A stretch of 64,000 nt of DNA, from contig JADKHK010000013.1 in assembly GCA_016721845.1 (NCBI GenBank), forward strand, positions 1,594,501 to 1,658,500. The letters run 5' to 3'. The translations under genes were made by a program, and so were the position numbers. Positions 44,119 through 54,008 of this stretch are shown piece by piece. The notes under the pieces were generated by a model. It saw nothing but the letters and a program-made list of their open reading frames with translations. It made no database searches and was not told the origin of the DNA. This stretch comes from Lysobacterales bacterium (GTDB taxonomy: Bacteria; Pseudomonadota; Gammaproteobacteria; Xanthomonadales; Ahniellaceae). Position 1 is the first letter of the stretch; every line of letters starts with the position of its first letter.

Positions 44119-45948
44119 TCAGACCTGGCAGTAGCGATTGCGCCCGCTGCGCTTGGCCTGATAAAGCGCCTGATCGGCACGGGTAATCAGCGATTCGGTG
44201 GTCGACTCCGCAGCGACCACCAAGGTGCAGATGCCGATGCTGATGCTGACGTTGGCCCCTACCGGCGACACCGGATGGGGCAGACCGAGCGCCGCGATCG
44301 CGGCCAGGCAGGTCTCGGCCAATTGTGCCGCGGATGCGGCATCGGTTTCCGGCAACAGGATCGCGAATTCCTCGCCGCCATAACGCGCGACCAGATCGCT
44401 GCTGCGATTGGCCGTGTGCTTCAGCGACTGCGCGACCGCACGGATGCAGCCGTCCCCTTCGTGATGGCCGTAGTGGTCGTTGAACAGCTTGAAGTGATCG
44501 ATGTCCAGCATCATCAGGGTCAACGGCTGGCCGTTGCGCAGGCTGCGCTGCCACTCGACGCCGAGCCGTTCGTCGAAGCTGCGCCGGTTGGCGATGCCGG
44601 TGAGTCCGTCCTTCATCGTCATCTGCCGCAATTCCTCGGTACGCGCCTGCACCTTGCGTTCGAGACTCTCGTACAAGTGCGCATTCACCAGCGAAATCGC
44701 GGCCTGCGCGCTGAGCAGCTCCAGCGTCTTCAGGTGCTTGCCGGTGAAGGCGTTCTCCATCAGGTTGTTTTCCAGGTAGATCACCGCGACCAGCTTGCCC
44801 TGCGTCACCACGGGAAGGCACAGCACCGACTTCGGGCGATGGTCGTCGAGATAGCGACTCTGTCCGAAGCGCTCGTCGGACGCCGGATCCTTCACCACCA
44901 GCGCACTGCGCGACAACTGCACGTACTCGATCAGACCGCTCGGCAGCAATGGATCATGGTCCTTGCGGGTGTCGGCCAGGCGGCGGCCGATGCGACGGCA
45001 CTCGATCAATCGACCGCCACTCAGCCGGCCCATGACTTCCACCACCAGTTCGTCATCCTCGTCATCGGCGAGGACAATCGCGCCCATCTCCGCGCCTGCA
45101 TTTTCGAGCAACACGCCGAGCATCTTTTCGAGTAGCGACTCCAAGTGGATTTCCTGCGACAGCAACTGGCTGGCCTTGAGCAGGGACTGGAGATCGAGGA
45201 AGCCTGTCTGCTCGGAGCCGTGACGGAAACTGCTGCCGAGATCGGATGCGGAATAACGCAATTCGATCGAACGGAACGGAACCTGTGGCCAGCGTGCCTC
45301 GATCTGGCGGCACTTTGCACTCGCGCCCCAGCGTCGATAGTGGAAGTAGGCTTCGCGGATGAAGTTGCTGGCCAACTGTTGCTGATGTTGCGACTGCCAG
45401 AACAGGGCATAACGCTCGTTGCACAGGGCTTCGCAATGGACGATGCCGGACTCCGCGGCGGCATCGATGGCCTGCGCGTACAGCTCCATCGCGGCACGAT
45501 CGTCGCCCCGCACGCGGGCCAATTCCGCGGCAATCAGCAAGGCCTTGTGGCGAAAATTCTCCGGGCAATGATCGGCCCAGGCCTGGAAGCGATGAAGCTG
45601 GACCTCGGCGAGCTGCCAATTCGACTCCCGCGTGTCGGCATCGGCAAACGCCGGGTGCAGCAACCCGAGTGCCGTAAAGAAGCTGGCCTCCACCATCGAC
45701 GGACTGTCCGGCAGGCACAGGCCGATCATCGCCAGTCGCGACGAACTGTCCTGCCATTGTGCGCGATCGTCGAACAGATAGGCATGGCGGGCCATCGCCG
45801 TGCTGAAGAAAGCGAGCACGATCGGTGGTGCACTCGCGGCATCGGAAAAATAGCTGCTCACGGCGCATTCCGCGGTGTCGAAACTCGCCGCGTTCAAGGT
45901 CTTGCCGAGCAGGGCCAGCGCCGGCTGCATCACCCCGTGGCGCAACAT
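44119..45948 (-). CDS. TPR-GAF-GGDEF part of a frameshifted kinase-ATPase-cyclase gene
   Basis: The 609 residues from the ATG at 45948 are the C-terminal part of a giant signalling protein. They comprise helical repeats (to about 230), a GAF domain (about 270-430, SVLCLPVVTQGKLVAVIYLEN), a short coiled coil, and a GGDEF domain. The GGDEF domain has an intact GGEEF site and an RSSD inhibition site in front. It should therefore be an active, feedback-controlled diguanylate cyclase if joined to, or produced separately from, the upstream part. The frame differs from that of 45971-49141; see the frameshift entry. Confidence 0.75.
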   Translation of the reverse strand: MLRHGVMQPALALLGKTLNAASFDTAECAVSSYFSDAASAPPIVLAFFSTAMARHAYLFDDRAQWQDSSSRLAMIGLCLPDSPSMVEASFFTALGLLHPAFADADTRESNWQLAEVQLHRFQAWADHCPENFRHKALLIAAELARVRGDDRAAMELYAQAIDAAAESGIVHCEALCNERYALFWQSQHQQQLASNFIREAYFHYRRWGASAKCRQIEARWPQVPFRSIELRYSASDLGSSFRHGSEQTGFLDLQSLLKASQLLSQEIHLESLLEKMLGVLLENAGAEMGAIVLADDEDDELVVEVMGRLSGGRLIECRRIGRRLADTRKDHDPLLPSGLIEYVQLSRSALVVKDPASDERFGQSRYLDDHRPKSVLCLPVVTQGKLVAVIYLENNLMENAFTGKHLKTLELLSAQAAISLVNAHLYESLERKVQARTEELRQMTMKDGLTGIANRRSFDERLGVEWQRSLRNGQPLTLMMLDIDHFKLFNDHYGHHEGDGCIRAVAQSLKHTANRSSDLVARYGGEEFAILLPETDAASAAQLAETCLAAIAALGLPHPVSPVGANVSISIGICTLVVAAESTTESLITRADQALYQAKRSGRNRYCQV

Positions 45949-45957
45949 CGCTTCGGT

Positions 45958-45985
45958 GGCTCGGCTGGTGGCTGCGCTTGAGAAA
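45958..45985 (-). other. Frameshift joining two parts of one gene
   Basis: Reading from 49141, similarity to the kinase-ATPase family continues to about LAFLKRS (45971). After that the same frame gives Arg/Gly/Pro-rich low-sense sequence to a stop at 45062. The adjacent frame picks up exactly there (ATSRATEAMLRHGVMQPAL) and continues to the GGDEF end. One extra base, real or a sequencing error, would explain it. Confidence 0.75.
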
Positions 45986-48900
45986 GGCGAGTCCCTGCTC
46001 GCACTCCGCGACCAGTTCGTCGAGCGGCAAGCCGATCGCGAAGCGATTCACCGAACGCAGCAGGGCGCAATAGCCGGCGGCAAGCGGATTGATGCCGGCA
46101 CGTCCCATCACCATGCCCTGCTCAAGATAGGGAAGGGTTTCGCGCAACGGCTCGCACCAGTGCTGATAGAACCCGCCGAAATACTGGTAGACCGACAGGC
46201 GGAAATACGGATTGTCGCGCTGCTCGGAGAGCTTGCGGGCGAGTCGTCCCATGGCGTGCACGGCCGGGTAGGGGCGACCGCTCGCTGCCATCGCCGTCTG
46301 GTAGGTCACGTAGGCGATGCAGCTCAGGTCGCACTGACCGTGTGCGAGCGTGGTCTTCACCATCCGGCAGGCGCCCAGCACGTAGCTGATGCCGCGATTG
46401 ATCTGGTAGGTCGCGTAGGCCAGCCCATAATAGACCTGCATTTCGAGCAGGCGTTCCGGATCGCGCATCTCGGATTGCGTCAGCAAGGCCGCCTCGTCCT
46501 GCGCAGCGAGCGTGGCCTCGGTCTCGGCAAACTCGGCGAGATAACACTGCATCGCTTCTTCCTCGCTTTCGGGGAAGTCGCGACCGAGCAAGGCCAGTGC
46601 CCGGCACAACACGACGAACGCGTCGGCGAATCGGCCCCGCAAATGCAGCAGCTCGACCAGGGCCAGACACAAGGTCACCTTTGCGGCGACGGCAGGCGCC
46701 TGCGCGATCAGGCGCACCAATCGTTGCTCGGCGACATCGAAATGGCCGGCGAGGTATTCGGCCTCGGCAAGATTCTTGTAGACGGTCAACGCGAGCTCGG
46801 GCTGCTGCTGCCACGCGTCGGGCGGCAGCAGGCTCTCGCCCTGTCGCAACAGCTCGACCGCCGCCGTGTAGGCCGCCGAAGACTTGGCACGAATCCCGCC
46901 GCGCAGGTTGAGTGCGAGCAAGCGGGCGCGCTCGGCAGGGTCGGTCATCAGCTCGATCGCGGCATTGAGCGATTCGAGGATGATGAACAGCCGCTCCTCC
47001 AGCTCGGCTTCGTTACACGCCGCGAGCAGCAGCCGTCCGCAGTGCAGCCGCAAGGCCGGGCGCTCGCTGGCCGGCGTCAGTTCGTGGGCGGCCTGCTGCA
47101 CGCGATCGTGCAGGAATCGGTAGCGGGCCGTCCGCAGCAGCTCGGGGCTGTGCTCGAACTTGTAGCCCTCGTTCAAGGGCACCAACAGATTTTCCTGCAG
47201 CGCGGGCCACAGCACCTCGGCGGTGGCAACGGCATCGCGTTCGCCGACCGACATCAGCTGAGCGTGATCGAAGCTGTCGCCCAGATGGGCCGCCAGAGCA
47301 AGCAGCGCACGCGTCGCCGGCTCCAGCGCGGCGAGCTTCTGCAGCATCAGGTCGACCACGTTGTCAGTCATGCTGCGCTGGCGGATCAGTGCGAGGTCCC
47401 AGCGCCATGCGCCTTCCTTGCGCACGTAGCGGATATCACCCTTGCCATTCAGATTGCGCAGAAACTGGCCGAGAAAGAAGGGATTGCCCTGGGTCTTCTC
47501 CAGGCACAGCGCCGCCAGCGGAGCCGCTTCGGCGGGCGCGCAATGCAGGGTGTCGGCGACCAGTTGCTGGACCTCGCGAGCGCCGAGCGGTGCCAGTTGC
47601 AGGTGTTCGAGCCGGCCTTGCGCACTCCTGATCGAGGCGATCGTCAGGCTCAGCGGATCGCCCGCGGCGACCTCGTTGTCGCGATAGGCGCCGACGATCA
47701 GGGCACTGCATTCGCCGTCATCGCGCACCAGATGTTCGAGCAGGCGCAGCGTCTGCGAATCCGCCCACTGCAGATCATCGAGAAAGACCAGCAGCGGGTG
47801 TCCATGCGCAGCCAATGCCTTGACGAAACCGGCGAATGCGATGTGAAAGCGTCGCTCGCTTTCGGCCGCAGGCAACACGGCCAGACTCGGTGGCGAACCA
47901 ATCAGCAGCGCGAGTTCGGGAATGATCTCGACCACGGCCGCCGCATTGTCCTGCAGCGCCTCGTTCAGGCGCGTCTTCCAGTACTGGCGGCGCTCCGATC
48001 CCTCCACGGCAATTTGGCGGATCAGCAGCTGAAACGCCTGGATCAGCGCTGCAAAAGGCTGATTGCGACTGTACTGGTCGCACTTGCCGCGCACGAAATA
48101 GCCGCGCCGGGCCACGACCGGACGATGCAACTCGCTGACCAGGGCGGTCTTGCCGATGCCGGAATAACCGCTGATCAGCAACAATTCCACCGCGCCAACG
48201 CTGACCCGATCGAATGCTGCGAGGATGGCGCTGCTTTCGGCCTCGCGGCCATAGAGCTTCTGTGCGACACAGAAGCGCTCAGGCACGTCGGCAGTGCCGA
48301 GTTCACTCAGCTCGATGCGCCGATACAGGCGCCAGCGTTCGGCGCAGGCCTCGAGATCCTGAAGCAGGCCGAAGCTGCTCTGGTAGCGGTCGTCCGGGTG
48401 TTTGGCGAGCAGCTTCTGGACCAGCGCCGAGACCGGCTGCGGGATCGCAGCATCCAGTTCATGCAAGGGCGTCGGCACGGTCGCAATCTGTGCGTGCAGC
48501 AGGGTGATCGGATCGCCGGACTGGAAAGGCTTGCGGCCCGCAAACAGCTCGTACAAGCTCACGCCGAGCGAATAGAAGTCGCTGCGGTAGTCGATGTCGA
48601 GATTGGTACGACCGGTCTGTTCCGGCGACATGTAATCGAGGGTGCCGCGCAGGAATACATCCTGTGCGTGCCGCTGTTCGGTGTTCAATCGCGTCGACAG
48701 ACCGAAATCGCAGAGTTTCAGTCCCAGCGTCGCAGCGTCGACCAGCACATTCTTGGGCGCGATGTCGCCATGAATCAGGCGATGGTGATGAACCGCGCTC
48801 AAAGCCTTGGTCAGGCGGATCGCCAGCGTCAGCTTGTCGGAAAAATCGAGGGTCTGGCGCGCAATCAGCTGCGCGAGATTGGTCGCGGCGAACGCCTCCA

Positions 48901-49141
48901 GCACCAGCACCGCACCGCGCCCGACCTGTTCCAGCGCGCGCGCCTTGATGACGAACGGAGAATCGATCGAGCGCAGCACCGCGTACTCATGGCGCCAGCG
49001 TGCACTGAATTCGGGCGAGGGGCGGCTGCTGTCGAGGTACTTCAACACGACGCGTTCGCCATTGGCTGACGTTGCCGTGGCCACCACCGTTTCGCCCAAT
49101 GCATAGATCACGTCATTGACGGTGTAGCCGGCCAGTTGCAC
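45971..49141 (-). CDS. Ser/Thr kinase-AAA ATPase N-terminal part of a frameshifted giant signalling protein
   Basis: About 1057 residues. A kinase domain (1-275, Lys 34, HGD 124-126, DFG 145-147) is followed by an AAA/STAND-type ATPase (Walker A GYSGIGKT 325-332, Walker B VFLDDLQWAD near 455). Long helical repeats follow. This kinase-ATPase-TPR-GAF-output layout is a known bacterial family of about 1,700 residues, usually ending in a histidine kinase or GGDEF domain. Here the remainder lies in another frame from 45948 downward. The ATG is 12 bases after the stop of the TonB-dependent receptor gene, suggesting one transcript. Confidence 0.8.
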
Positions 49142-49153
49142 TGCGCGTGTTCC

Positions 49154-51640
49154 TCAATAGTGGTACTGCAATTCGACCGCGACTTCCCTTCCCTTCGCGA
49201 GCACGCTCGCGAAAGCGCCACCGGGCGCAAGCGGGATCACCGACGTGAATACATTGTATTTCTCGTTGGTCAAGTTGCTGCCGATCAAGGCCAGGCTCCA
49301 GTCGCCCGAATCAGGCGCCCACTGAATCCGGTAGTCGAGCAGTCCGTAGGCCGCCTGACGGGTCTGGCTTTCATTGTCGGAAGCCGTGGCGTGGCTGCCA
49401 CGATAATTCCATCCCAACGCCTGCCGAATGGTCCAGTCGGTCGCCGAGCGCCAGGTATGTTCCAGCCGCAGGATGCCTTCGACTTCGGGCACGAAGGGCG
49501 TGCGATCACCGGACCAGTCGCAGATCGCGGCACCGGTATTCAGACGTTCCGTGGTGCTGCAATTGGCATCGGCAAAACGGTCGTAGTGGAAGTCCAGGTA
49601 TTCGACGCGGGCGAGCAGACGCAGTTCGTCATCGATGCGCCAGTCGACGTCGACATCGACGCCCCTCGACACCGAACTGGCGGCATTGCCGACCAGGAAA
49701 CCGATGCCGCCGTCGAAGACCGAGACCTGCAGGTCGTCATAGCGACCATGGAACAGCGCGAGGTTGAGGCGCAGGTCGCGCCAGTCTCTCTTGAACCCGA
49801 GTTCGAACACGCTGGCATTCTCGTCGCCGTATTCGACCTGCGCGCGATCATCGCCCTCGTAGAGGAAATCGAAGCCGCCCGCCTTGGCGCCATTCGACCA
49901 GTTCGCATAGGTCAGCAGGTCGTCCGACCACTGATAGGCCAGCCCCGCGTGGTACATCGGATGCCGCTCGTCACGCGCGAGCGCATCGAATTCGTGCAGG
50001 TCGCCGGTACCCTGCGAGACGATGCTGTAACCGACCAGGTTGTTCGGCGCCAGCACCGGCTGCACTTCGGTACCGTCGGCCAGCACCAGAACGTAGCCGG
50101 TCGGATTCGCGAGGTAGCCGTCATTGCCGAGCAACAATGGCGCCAGTGCCGGATCCAGCCAGCGCAGGTCGATCAGATCCCCGGCCGCATCGCGGTGATC
50201 GATGTCGGCGACCCGCACGGCCTGCTGCGCATCCTTGCCCAGGCTCAGGTAGCGAAAGCCGAACGTCGCGGTCAGCTGCTCGCTCAGCCCGACATCGACG
50301 CTGCCGAACAGGGCCTGCTGGTCGGTGTCCTGATCGAGCAGGATGTGCCGCGAAAACGGCGACAGCAGGCCGCTCACGAGATCGACCGGAGCGCCAAAGG
50401 CCGGCGCCAGCAACGCCGGGAGATTGAAGTCGGACAGGTAATCGTTGCGGTAGTTGTCGCGCTGAAGATAAGCACCGAACAGGTAGTCGGTACGATCGGA
50501 CCAATTTCCGGCGATGCGCAGTTCCTGCGAAAACTGGCTGAAGCGCTCGTCCTGATAGACATTGATAAGCGTTGCCGGAGTGATATCGACGTCTGCCGAG
50601 TGACGGAAATCGTAGCTGCCGTAGCCGCTCACGGCGGTCAGTTCGAACGCGTCGAACTGATAACGCAGCTCCAGCATCGACTCGTCCATGTCGGTGCGCA
50701 GGAAAGCTTCCGGATATTTGAACGGCGCGCCATTGGCGATGTTCAGGCGGCCATCGTCGATCCCCGTGAACGGCGAGTTCGGCCAGGGGTTGCCGTGGCC
50801 GTCGACGTGCTTGTAGACCTCGAAAATATGACCTTCGCGATCGAAACTGCCCTGCTCGTGGCGCATCGACAGCGACAGGCGATCGCTCGGCAGCCAGGAC
50901 GCACTCCAGCGGAACGCTTCGTGCGCGCTGCTGGGCTCGCTATCGCCGGTGGCATCGTTGGGCGCGATGCCCTCGCCCTGGTCGCGCCAGGTCCCGGCCA
51001 CCCGCATCGCGAACCGGTCGCTGACCGGCAGGTCGACCGCCGCTTCGATGTTCGGTTCGGCGTATTCGGCGCCGTAACTCAAGCGCACATCGCCGCCGAA
51101 TTCGAAGCCGGGCCGATGCGTGATCACGCTGATCGCGCCGCCGAGCGAACTGTTGCCGTAGAGCGTGACCTGCGGTCCTTTCAGCACTTCGATGCGTTCG
51201 ACATCGAACACGCCGATGTACTGCTGATTCATGCGTCCGCGATAGATCCCGTCGACATAGGTACCGACCGATTGTTCGAAGGCATTGTTGTCGCCGGAAT
51301 TGACGCCGCGCAGGGTCAAGCGGCTGCTGATCGCCAGATCGTTCTGTTGCAAGCCAGGCACTTGCGCGGACAGGTCCTTGAGATCGTGCACACCGAGTTC
51401 GACGAGTTCATCGGCGTCGAACACGGCCACACTCATCGGCACGTCCTGCAGCACTTCGGACTTCTTGCGCGCGGTCACCACGACCTCGCCCAGCGTCGAT
51501 ACGGCCGCATTCTTGCCCGCTTCGACATGCGCATCCGCATCGGCCGCGCGCGCGGCCTCGTCAGGTTCGACCAGCCATCGCGCCAGGACCTGATGCGGCA
51601 GCACGCACAGCGTGGCTGCAAGCAGCGTTGTGATTCTCAT
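49154..51640 (-). CDS. TonB-dependent outer-membrane receptor
   Basis: An 828-residue outer-membrane protein. It has a signal peptide (1-20), a plug domain starting at VVVTARKKSEVLQDVPMSV (about residue 53) and the plug motif VERIEVLKGPQVTLYG. The 22-strand barrel that follows ends in the aromatic VELQYHY. It imports a large substrate using the TonB energy system. Plug wording resembles receptors of the Sphingomonad/Xanthomonad carbohydrate or siderophore type, but the ligand is unknown. Downstream of it in the same direction is the giant kinase. Confidence 0.92.
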   Translation of the reverse strand: MRITTLLAATLCVLPHQVLARWLVEPDEAARAADADAHVEAGKNAAVSTLGEVVVTARKKSEVLQDVPMSVAVFDADELVELGVHDLKDLSAQVPGLQQNDLAISSRLTLRGVNSGDNNAFEQSVGTYVDGIYRGRMNQQYIGVFDVERIEVLKGPQVTLYGNSSLGGAISVITHRPGFEFGGDVRLSYGAEYAEPNIEAAVDLPVSDRFAMRVAGTWRDQGEGIAPNDATGDSEPSSAHEAFRWSASWLPSDRLSLSMRHEQGSFDREGHIFEVYKHVDGHGNPWPNSPFTGIDDGRLNIANGAPFKYPEAFLRTDMDESMLELRYQFDAFELTAVSGYGSYDFRHSADVDITPATLINVYQDERFSQFSQELRIAGNWSDRTDYLFGAYLQRDNYRNDYLSDFNLPALLAPAFGAPVDLVSGLLSPFSRHILLDQDTDQQALFGSVDVGLSEQLTATFGFRYLSLGKDAQQAVRVADIDHRDAAGDLIDLRWLDPALAPLLLGNDGYLANPTGYVLVLADGTEVQPVLAPNNLVGYSIVSQGTGDLHEFDALARDERHPMYHAGLAYQWSDDLLTYANWSNGAKAGGFDFLYEGDDRAQVEYGDENASVFELGFKRDWRDLRLNLALFHGRYDDLQVSVFDGGIGFLVGNAASSVSRGVDVDVDWRIDDELRLLARVEYLDFHYDRFADANCSTTERLNTGAAICDWSGDRTPFVPEVEGILRLEHTWRSATDWTIRQALGWNYRGSHATASDNESQTRQAAYGLLDYRIQWAPDSGDWSLALIGSNLTNEKYNVFTSVIPLAPGGAFASVLAKGREVAVELQYHY

Positions 51641-51732
51641 CTGGCTTGCCCCCCGGTGCCGACGTCAACGATCTTACCGCCGCATGACACCGGGACAAGC
51701 CTCGACGGCGACGATGGCCGTGGTTGCGAGTG

Positions 51733-52815
51733 TCAGTTCGCGGCGATCGCAAGCACATCGTCGAGCAGGGCCGCGGCGGTGATGTCGGCGCCCGCACCCG
51801 GGCCCTGGATCACCAGCGGACGTTCGCGGTAGCGCGTGCTGTGGATCGTCAGACGATTGTCGGTACCGGCACCGTGCGCGAGTTCGTCGCTCAACGCCAG
51901 CGCTTCCAGCCCGACCGTGGCCGCACCATCGCGCCAACGTGCCACCACGCGCAGGCGGGCGTTGCGCGAGCGCGCTGCGTCCAGGCGCAGACGCAGGGGC
52001 GCATCCAGCCGCGACAGCGCGGCATCGACCTCGCCACGCTCAAGCTGCGCCAGCGTCGCGTCGAACAGGGGCGTGACCGCGATCTCGTGCTCGTCGAGCG
52101 CGATCCCGGCGGCGCGGGCGAGGATCAGCAACTTGCGTCGCACATCGGCGCCGGACAGGTCATCGCGCGGATCCGGCTCGGTATAACCGCGATCGCGCGC
52201 TTCCCTCACCAGCTCGGAAAAAGGCCGAGCGCCGTTGTAGTGATCGAACAGCCAGGCCAGCGAACCCGATAGCACGCCGGCGATCGCGGTGATCCGGTCG
52301 CCACCCAGGGTGAGTGCGCGCAGCGTGCGCAGCAAGGGCAAGCCGGCACCGACCGTAGCGGCATCGCCATAACGCGCGCGGCCGGACGCTTGCGCCGCCC
52401 GAATCGCTTGCCATCGCAACAGGGATCCACCCTGCCCCAGCTTGTTCGCGGTCACGACGTCAATGCCCTGGGCCAGCCAGTGCGCATGGCGCGCCGCGAC
52501 CGCATCGCTCGCGGTCGCATCGATCACGATGCGCCGCGCCGGCCCCGACGCCGCGAACAGGTCGTCGACCCAGTCGATCGACGTCGCGCGCGACAACGGC
52601 GCCACCGGATCGCGCGCCTGCCGCGGCGGCAAGGTCTCGCCGCGCAGGCAGCGGCGGGAATTGGCGACCCCGACCAGCGCAAGGCGCCGACCGATGCCCG
52701 CATCCTGCAATTCCGCCAGACGCTGCAACGCCGCCCTGCCGACGCCGCCGGTGCCCAGCAGGCACAAGCGAGCATCAGGCGCGGCGTCGATGGCGTTTGC
52801 AAGCACCGCGCTCAC
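51733..52815 (-). CDS. hom: Homoserine dehydrogenase (monofunctional)
   Basis: A 360-residue NAD(P)-dependent enzyme that reduces aspartate semialdehyde to homoserine. The nucleotide-binding LLGTGGVGRAAL is near residue 20. The catalytic VVTANKLGQGG and the conserved YTEPDPRDDLSG block are present. It lacks both an aspartokinase and a C-terminal ACT domain. It is translated from a GTG overlapping the metB stop. It supplies homoserine to MetX in the same operon, so SAM repression would act on homoserine formation too. Confidence 0.93.
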   Translation of the reverse strand: MSAVLANAIDAAPDARLCLLGTGGVGRAALQRLAELQDAGIGRRLALVGVANSRRCLRGETLPPRQARDPVAPLSRATSIDWVDDLFAASGPARRIVIDATASDAVAARHAHWLAQGIDVVTANKLGQGGSLLRWQAIRAAQASGRARYGDAATVGAGLPLLRTLRALTLGGDRITAIAGVLSGSLAWLFDHYNGARPFSELVREARDRGYTEPDPRDDLSGADVRRKLLILARAAGIALDEHEIAVTPLFDATLAQLERGEVDAALSRLDAPLRLRLDAARSRNARLRVVARWRDGAATVGLEALALSDELAHGAGTDNRLTIHSTRYRERPLVIQGPGAGADITAAALLDDVLAIAAN

Positions 52816-54008
52816 ACCGCGACCTCGACCGGTTTTCGTGCACTCGCCGTCACGGCAGCGGCGCGATCAAGCGCGGCAGCGAGATCCTGCGTCAGATCGC
52901 GCGCATCCTCGATACCGACCGACAGGCGCAGCAAGCCCTCGCCGATGCCGGCCGCGGCGCGCGCTTCCGCACTCATCGAGGCATGCGTCATCGTCGCCGG
53001 ATGCGCGACCAGGCTCTCGACGCCGCCCAGCGATTCGGCCAAGGTGAAGTGCGCCAGTCCGTCGAGAAACGCGCGCACGGCGTCGACACCGCCCGCCAGT
53101 TCGATCGACAGCATCGCACCGAAACCACGCTGCTGACGCAAGGCGAGCTGATGATTCGGGTGCGTGACCAGACCCGGGAAATGCACCGCCGCGACTGCCG
53201 GATGCTGTTGCGCCAGCGTCGCGATCTCCAGCGCGTTTTCCTGGTGCACGCGCAGGCGGGCGTCGAGCGTGCGCAGGCCGCGCAAGGTCAGGAAGCTGTC
53301 GAAGGGCGAGCCGGTCAGGCCGAGCGCGTTCGCCCACCAGACCAGCTGCTGATGCAGTTCGGCGTCCCGGGCGACGACCGCGCCGCCGACGACATCGCTG
53401 TGGCCATTGATGTACTTGGTCGTCGAATGCACGACCAGGTCGGCGCCCAGTGCGATCGGGGTCTGCAGGGCCGGCGACAGGAAGGTGTTGTCGGCGACCA
53501 CGGTCGCACCGATGCGATGTGCAGCCTCGGCGACGAAGCGCAGGTCGGTCAGCCGCAGCAACGGATTCGACGGCGTCTCGATCCAGACCCACTTTGGCTG
53601 TTGCGCCAGCGCTTCAGCCAGCGTGCGCGGATCGGTGAGGTCGGCGGTGATGAGTTCGAACTGGCCCTTTTTCGCCAGCGCATTGAACAATCGCCAGCTG
53701 CCGCCGTAACAGTCATGCGGTATGAGCAGGCGCTCGCCGGGCTGGATCAAGGCCAGCACCAACGTGATCGCAGCCATGCCGGTGGCGGTGATGACCGCAC
53801 CGGCACCGCCTTCAAGCTCGGCCAGGGCCTCGGCGAGCTGGTCGCGGGTCGGGTTGCCGCTGCGCGTGTAGTCGTACTTGCGCTTGCGTTCGAAGCCCTC
53901 GAAGCTGAAGTTGCTCGACAACACGATCGGCGGCACGACTGCGCCATGTGCGGTGTCGGAATCAATTCCGGCGCGCACCGCGGCCGTGGCGGTACAACGC
54001 GCACTCAT
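52812..54008 (-). CDS. metB: Cystathionine gamma-synthase / O-acylhomoserine sulfhydrylase
   Basis: A 398-residue PLP enzyme of the Cys/Met metabolism family. The PLP Lys 198 is in HSTTKYINGHSDVVGG, and SSNFSFEGFERKRKYDYTRSGNPT is the N-terminal signature. It replaces the acyl group of O-succinylhomoserine with cysteine (or sulfide), giving cystathionine (or homocysteine). Its ATG overlaps the metX stop and its stop overlaps the hom GTG. Choice between MetB and MetZ activity cannot be made from sequence alone. Confidence 0.9.
   Translation of the reverse strand: MSARCTATAAVRAGIDSDTAHGAVVPPIVLSSNFSFEGFERKRKYDYTRSGNPTRDQLAEALAELEGGAGAVITATGMAAITLVLALIQPGERLLIPHDCYGGSWRLFNALAKKGQFELITADLTDPRTLAEALAQQPKWVWIETPSNPLLRLTDLRFVAEAAHRIGATVVADNTFLSPALQTPIALGADLVVHSTTKYINGHSDVVGGAVVARDAELHQQLVWWANALGLTGSPFDSFLTLRGLRTLDARLRVHQENALEIATLAQQHPAVAAVHFPGLVTHPNHQLALRQQRGFGAMLSIELAGGVDAVRAFLDGLAHFTLAESLGGVESLVAHPATMTHASMSAEARAAAGIGEGLLRLSVGIEDARDLTQDLAAALDRAAAVTASARKPVEVAV

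Noticed and set aside
45875..49069. A 1064-codon open frame antisense to the giant kinase gene.
   Set aside because: Its protein is Gln/Arg/His-rich without any family signature, and the opposite strand encodes clear kinase and ATPase motifs. Long antisense frames are expected at this G+C content.
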